NCBI GenBank assembly: GCA_949285905.1
Contig: CASDZV010000019.1
Span: forward strand, 1 to 64,000
Reading direction: 5' to 3'
DNA length: 64,000 nt
DNA from: an uncultured Spirochaetales bacterium
GTDB lineage: Bacteria; Spirochaetota; Spirochaetia; Sphaerochaetales; Sphaerochaetaceae
Positions 60,939 to 64,000 of the stretch are shown piece after piece. The notes beneath the pieces were generated by a model. That model ran no database searches. It saw nothing but the letters and a program-made list of their open reading frames with translations, and was not told where the DNA came from. A program made the translations under genes and the position numbers. Each line of letters begins with the position of its first letter. The first letter of the stretch is position 1.

Positions 60939-62724
60939 ATGATTAAAAAGATAGTGAAGATCAGTTGTCTCTTACTAGCCGTGGGGGGGGGTAATACTAA
61001 CATTATTCTCCTGTAAGAACAATATTTCTGTTTCTTTGCCGCCACTGATTGGTGACAATAAGTGCACTGTTACTTTTCATGTCGTGGATTCGTCTGGAAT
61101 GCCTACCGCAGATATCGAGACACCTGAGGCTATTGAAGTGGTTGGTGGAACCGGAATCGAAGCACCGTCTCTTGTGCTCGATGGGAATGAGTACATGCTC
61201 ATTGGCTGGAGCTCTTCTGCAGAGGAGTATAAGGCATGTACGTTCCCGTATACTGTATTATCAGATACAGATCTGTACGCATTTGTTCTTGCTAAAGAAG
61301 TTGCGGATAGTGAATATCCTGGTCTGATCTTCTCTTATGACGCTGTGCTTGGAGGGTACGTGGTATCTGGTGCAGACAAGACAGCAACAAGCGTTACAAT
61401 TCCTGCCACTGTAAAGTCTGTGCCTGTTGTCGCAATAGCAGAGGTTGGTTTCTATGGATATAAAAACCTTTCAAGCGTAGATTTCTCTAATGCAGATAAT
61501 CTTCGGGAAATAGGGCAGTATGCATTTTCCGGGACTTCTATCACCAGGGCAGATTTGCCAGATGGGTTGGAAGCAATCGGAAATCAGGCATTTGAATTTT
61601 GCGATGACCTTGCATATCTGAGAATACCAGGGTCTGTAAACTCTGTCGGAAGCTGGATTTTACAGAATGGCTACGAGGATCCAGATACATACGAATGGAT
61701 TTTTCCTGATGGTGTGTCTGTAGAGCTGGTTCTGGAGGATGGTGTTACTGGACTCTCTAGGTCATCATTCTATGGAGCTCCAGTTCCCTCTGTGACTGTA
61801 CCGGGTTCTGTTGGAACGATTCCGGATTATTGTTTCTGCAATTCTGGAGTTGAAAACATTGTTCTGGAAGATGGTATATCAGAAATTGGAGAAGGGGCAT
61901 TCATATATTGCAATAATCTTGCAGAGGTTTCCCTTCCGCAATCTCTTAGTAGCATTGGAGAGGCTGCGTTTTTGGATTGCCGGAATCTCAGTACAGTCAC
62001 TGCTGTGTGGGAGAATGTGAAAGCAATCGGACTTGAAGCTTTCTTAAGGACGCAGTTGTCAGGGAATCTCAACCTTGAATCGCTGGAATCCCTTGGCAAC
62101 TATGCATTCGGAAGTACAGAAGTGAATAGTGTTGTTTTAGGTGAGAAAATAACGACAATACCAAATGGCGTATTCTCAATGTGTGAATCTCTTTCAAATG
62201 TTGAATTCAAAGGAGAGATAACATCAATTGAAATGTATGCTTTTGGGTATACAACCTCTCTTGAAGTGGACTTGTCATTTCCGCATGTAACATCTCTTGC
62301 AGCCTCTGCTTTCAATAATTCAGGCATCACTGGAATCGTTCTCGGGGATAACTTGAAGACAATCAATAATAATACATTTGCTTATTGTAGCAACCTCGAA
62401 TCTGTCACTCTTCCATCTGCCCTCGAGCGTATTGATAATTATGCTTTCAGAGATTGCCCAAGTCTGGATTATATTGAGATTCCTGAGAGTGTTGTCTATC
62501 TTGGCTATGGAACATTTACTGTTGAAGCGAATCCTGAGAGGATTATTGTCATCAATTCAGGAACATTGGAGATTAATGTTACTATCTTTGAAAACGCTTC
62601 CAGTGAAGATTACACAAATACGACAGTATATCTTCCTGATATAGGCAGCTTGTCTGAAATGGATGCGCCGGACAGCTGGTCAGGAGATGCCGTTGTGAAA
62701 TACGGTGAAGATTACATAAGCTGA
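60939..62724 (+). pseudogene. BspA-like LRR lipoprotein, frameshifted at a G9 tract (possibly phase-OFF)
   Basis: An AAGGGAG site and the ATG at 60939 open a lipoprotein signal, MIKKIVKISCLLLAVGG, but nine G residues at 60983-60991 shift the frame to a stop (TAA at 61014-61016). With eight G the frame continues as VILTLFSCKNN, giving a lipobox cysteine, and runs into the LRR frame open to 62724. That part has an InlB/BspA-type start (CTVTFHVVDSSG), then about a dozen BspA-type repeats of about 23 residues (AFEFCDDLAYLRIP, AFIYCNNLAEVSLP). BspA proteins bind host matrix or other cells. A reversible slip, a fixed mutation or a sequencing error would all fit. Confidence 0.82.
60983..60991 (+). 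repeat. Homopolymeric G9 tract in the signal peptide
   Basis: Nine consecutive G at codons 15-18 of the lipoprotein gene. Eight G restores the reading frame. Poly-G tracts of this length are known slippage sites in other bacteria, including treponemes. Confidence 0.9.
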
Positions 62725-62732
62725 ATAGAAAA

Positions 62733-62759
62733 GGGGCTGTTATTGTGTGCGACAGCCCC
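62733..62759. terminator. Hairpin between the two LRR genes
   Basis: GGGGCTGT and ACAGCCCC form an eight-pair stem around an 11-base loop, preceded by AAAA on the plus strand (TTTT for the minus-strand gene). It probably terminates the minus-strand LRR gene best and blocks read-through both ways. Confidence 0.7.
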
Positions 62760-62810
62760 TCCCATTCTGCGATTGAGTTTACAGCCATTCATGGCTTCAT
62801 AACTTGAAAA

Positions 62811-64000
62811 TTATTTTCCCCAGATGATAGTTGCAGCAATCTGGCTATATTGAATATCTGTATAAAGAGAACCTGCAGCTGCCAAATCCCATTGAGGATC
62901 CCATCCTTCCGGATTATCGTAATGAGTAACATAGGCAGTCCTTTCTTCCGAAGGCCATTCAAGAGGAGATCCTTCGGTGCTTGTAAATATGTAATAAGTT
63001 ATTTTATCGTTCTCAATGGTTCCAGGATCTTTGTAGCTGCTAAAAGTGATTGTGAGATCATCGCTTCCGATGTTTGCAAAATTCTCTGCAACAATAATCA
63101 TATTATCAGACGCAAATTCAAGTGTTTTTAATGATGTACAGTTTTCGAATGCATTATCAGGGATTTCATTAAGAGCTTCTCCTCCCTTGAATTCTGTCAG
63201 GGAACTGCAGCCAGAGAAAGCAGAAGCTCCCAGTTCGGAAACTGAATCATAATTTGTGATGCTTGTAAGTGATATGCAGTCCTCAAAAGCCAGATCCATG
63301 ATCTTCTCAATACCTTCTGCATCGACATTGGTCAGATTGTCACACTAGGCAAACGCGGATTGAGGAACTGAAGACAGCCCTTTTAGAGATACATCTGTTA
63401 AACTATCACAATTTGAAAAAATGAATGATCCAGTTTCTTCTAAGACGATACCATCCTGGAATGACACTTTTGATATATTACATATGCTGAAAGCTGAGTC
63501 TTCGATTACCTTTACAGAGGCTAGGATGCCAAGATCACCTTCTAAGCCAGACATGCTAAAAGCTTCTGACTCTATTTCCTGCAGGTTTGCTCCGAATTCG
63601 ATGCTTTTTAGTTCCTTGCAACTATTGAAAGCTTTTGTGCCTATTGTCGTGAGGCTGTCAGGGAGAATCAAAGGGTTCTCTGTAGTCGCTGCAATATCTG
63701 TGTTGGAGAATGCAGCAGCCCCAATTGATTCAACCCCCTCACTAAGTATTACTTCTGAGACAGATGAGTTGTTGAACGACTGGAATCCTATCTCTTTCAC
63801 CGTAGATGGTATTGTAACAGATTTGATATCCTGCCTGCCACTGAAAGTCTGATTTCCTATTCTTGTTACGGGAACGCCATTAATTTCGCTTGGGATTACG
63901 ATATCGTGCTCAGTTCCGGAAGGTTCTTCTTCTGAGGGGAGAATCTCATATCCTCCTGTTTCTTCATCAATCGAGGCTATTGTTCCCTCTGGCAGTGATT
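62811..64000 (-). pseudogene. BspA-like LRR protein, 5' end beyond window, interrupted by an in-frame TAG
   Basis: On the minus strand the frame is open from the window edge to 62811 except for a TAG at 63347-63345. Upstream translation includes IPSEINGVPVTRIGNQTFSG; downstream it continues in the same frame as CDNLTNVDAEGIEKIMDLA. The TAG sits in a repeat (AFA-stop-CDNLT) at a position where other repeats have Tyr, Asp, Asn, Phe or Ser, so a single base change explains it. The C-terminal 80 residues are a non-repeat cap. It is convergent with the first LRR gene. It may be a pseudogene, or a site of stop read-through. Confidence 0.85.

Noticed and set aside
1..64000. tRNA, rRNA, tmRNA or CRISPR loci
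   Set aside because: None was recognised by eye. A covariance-model scan would be decisive and was not possible here.

Overview
The window reads as chromosomal DNA from a host-associated spirochaete (phylum Spirochaetota; possibly a gut member of the Treponemataceae/Sphaerochaetaceae, which I infer and cannot prove). Reasons: a long membrane-anchored coiled-coil protein of a spirochaete-typical kind, RNase Y and PSP1/RicT, an Lnt lipoprotein acyltransferase together with BspA-like leucine-rich-repeat (LRR) surface proteins, and a galactokinase-like and a PurD-like protein with eroded motifs. Genes are packed tightly, with many ATGA/GTGA overlaps. No rRNA, tRNA or CRISPR array was seen.

Layout. 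1-1054: end of the ribosomal alpha operon (rpoA, rplQ) with its terminator. 1130-10808: rny, a YmdB-type phosphoesterase, a GerMN-like protein, ptsI, der, a HAD phosphatase, a coiled-coil protein and a D-2-hydroxyacid dehydrogenase. 10960-18940: an accessory metabolic island of TetR regulator, DASS anion transporter, MtnA-family sugar-1-phosphate isomerase, a complete ECF transporter (S, A, A', an unlisted 31-residue membrane peptide, T) and a purine nucleoside/MTA phosphorylase. 19045-30847: grpE-dnaK-dnaJ-rlmB, a PurD-like protein and dusB, psp1, rpsT, HU, lnt and cinA. 30867-39490: rho, rpmE, galK-like, surE, a Cys-cluster protein, nifS-nifU with an HTH gene, a uridine-kinase-like protein and a DUF4186-type protein. 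39537-50487: an eroded aldehyde:ferredoxin oxidoreductase-like protein, a YfcE phosphodiesterase, a lone TnpB element, a lipase-like hydrolase, a YihY membrane protein, a CcdA/thioredoxin pair, an iron alcohol dehydrogenase and a YolD/Y-family polymerase pair. 50551-60874: MATE pump, a small membrane protein, MBL hydrolase, polA, coaE, a tandem-repeat membrane protein, KamA and an MFS transporter. 60939-64000: two convergent BspA-like LRR genes, one frameshifted at a G9 tract and one interrupted by an in-frame TAG.

Two points stand out. First, about a dozen genes that begin transcription units have no Shine-Dalgarno but carry a -10-like TANNNT hexamer 6-7 nt before the start codon. That geometry predicts leaderless mRNAs. 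Operon-internal genes and some operon starts keep good Shine-Dalgarno sites, so two initiation modes seem to coexist. Second, the 10960-18940 island looks like a regulated uptake and salvage module for nucleosides or 5'-modified nucleosides: ECF import, phosphorolysis to a pentose 1-phosphate, then aldose-ketose isomerisation by the MtnA homologue. Its TetR gene and its transporter gene share a promoter-proximal sequence. The lipoprotein with the poly-G tract in its signal peptide is a good candidate for phase variation.
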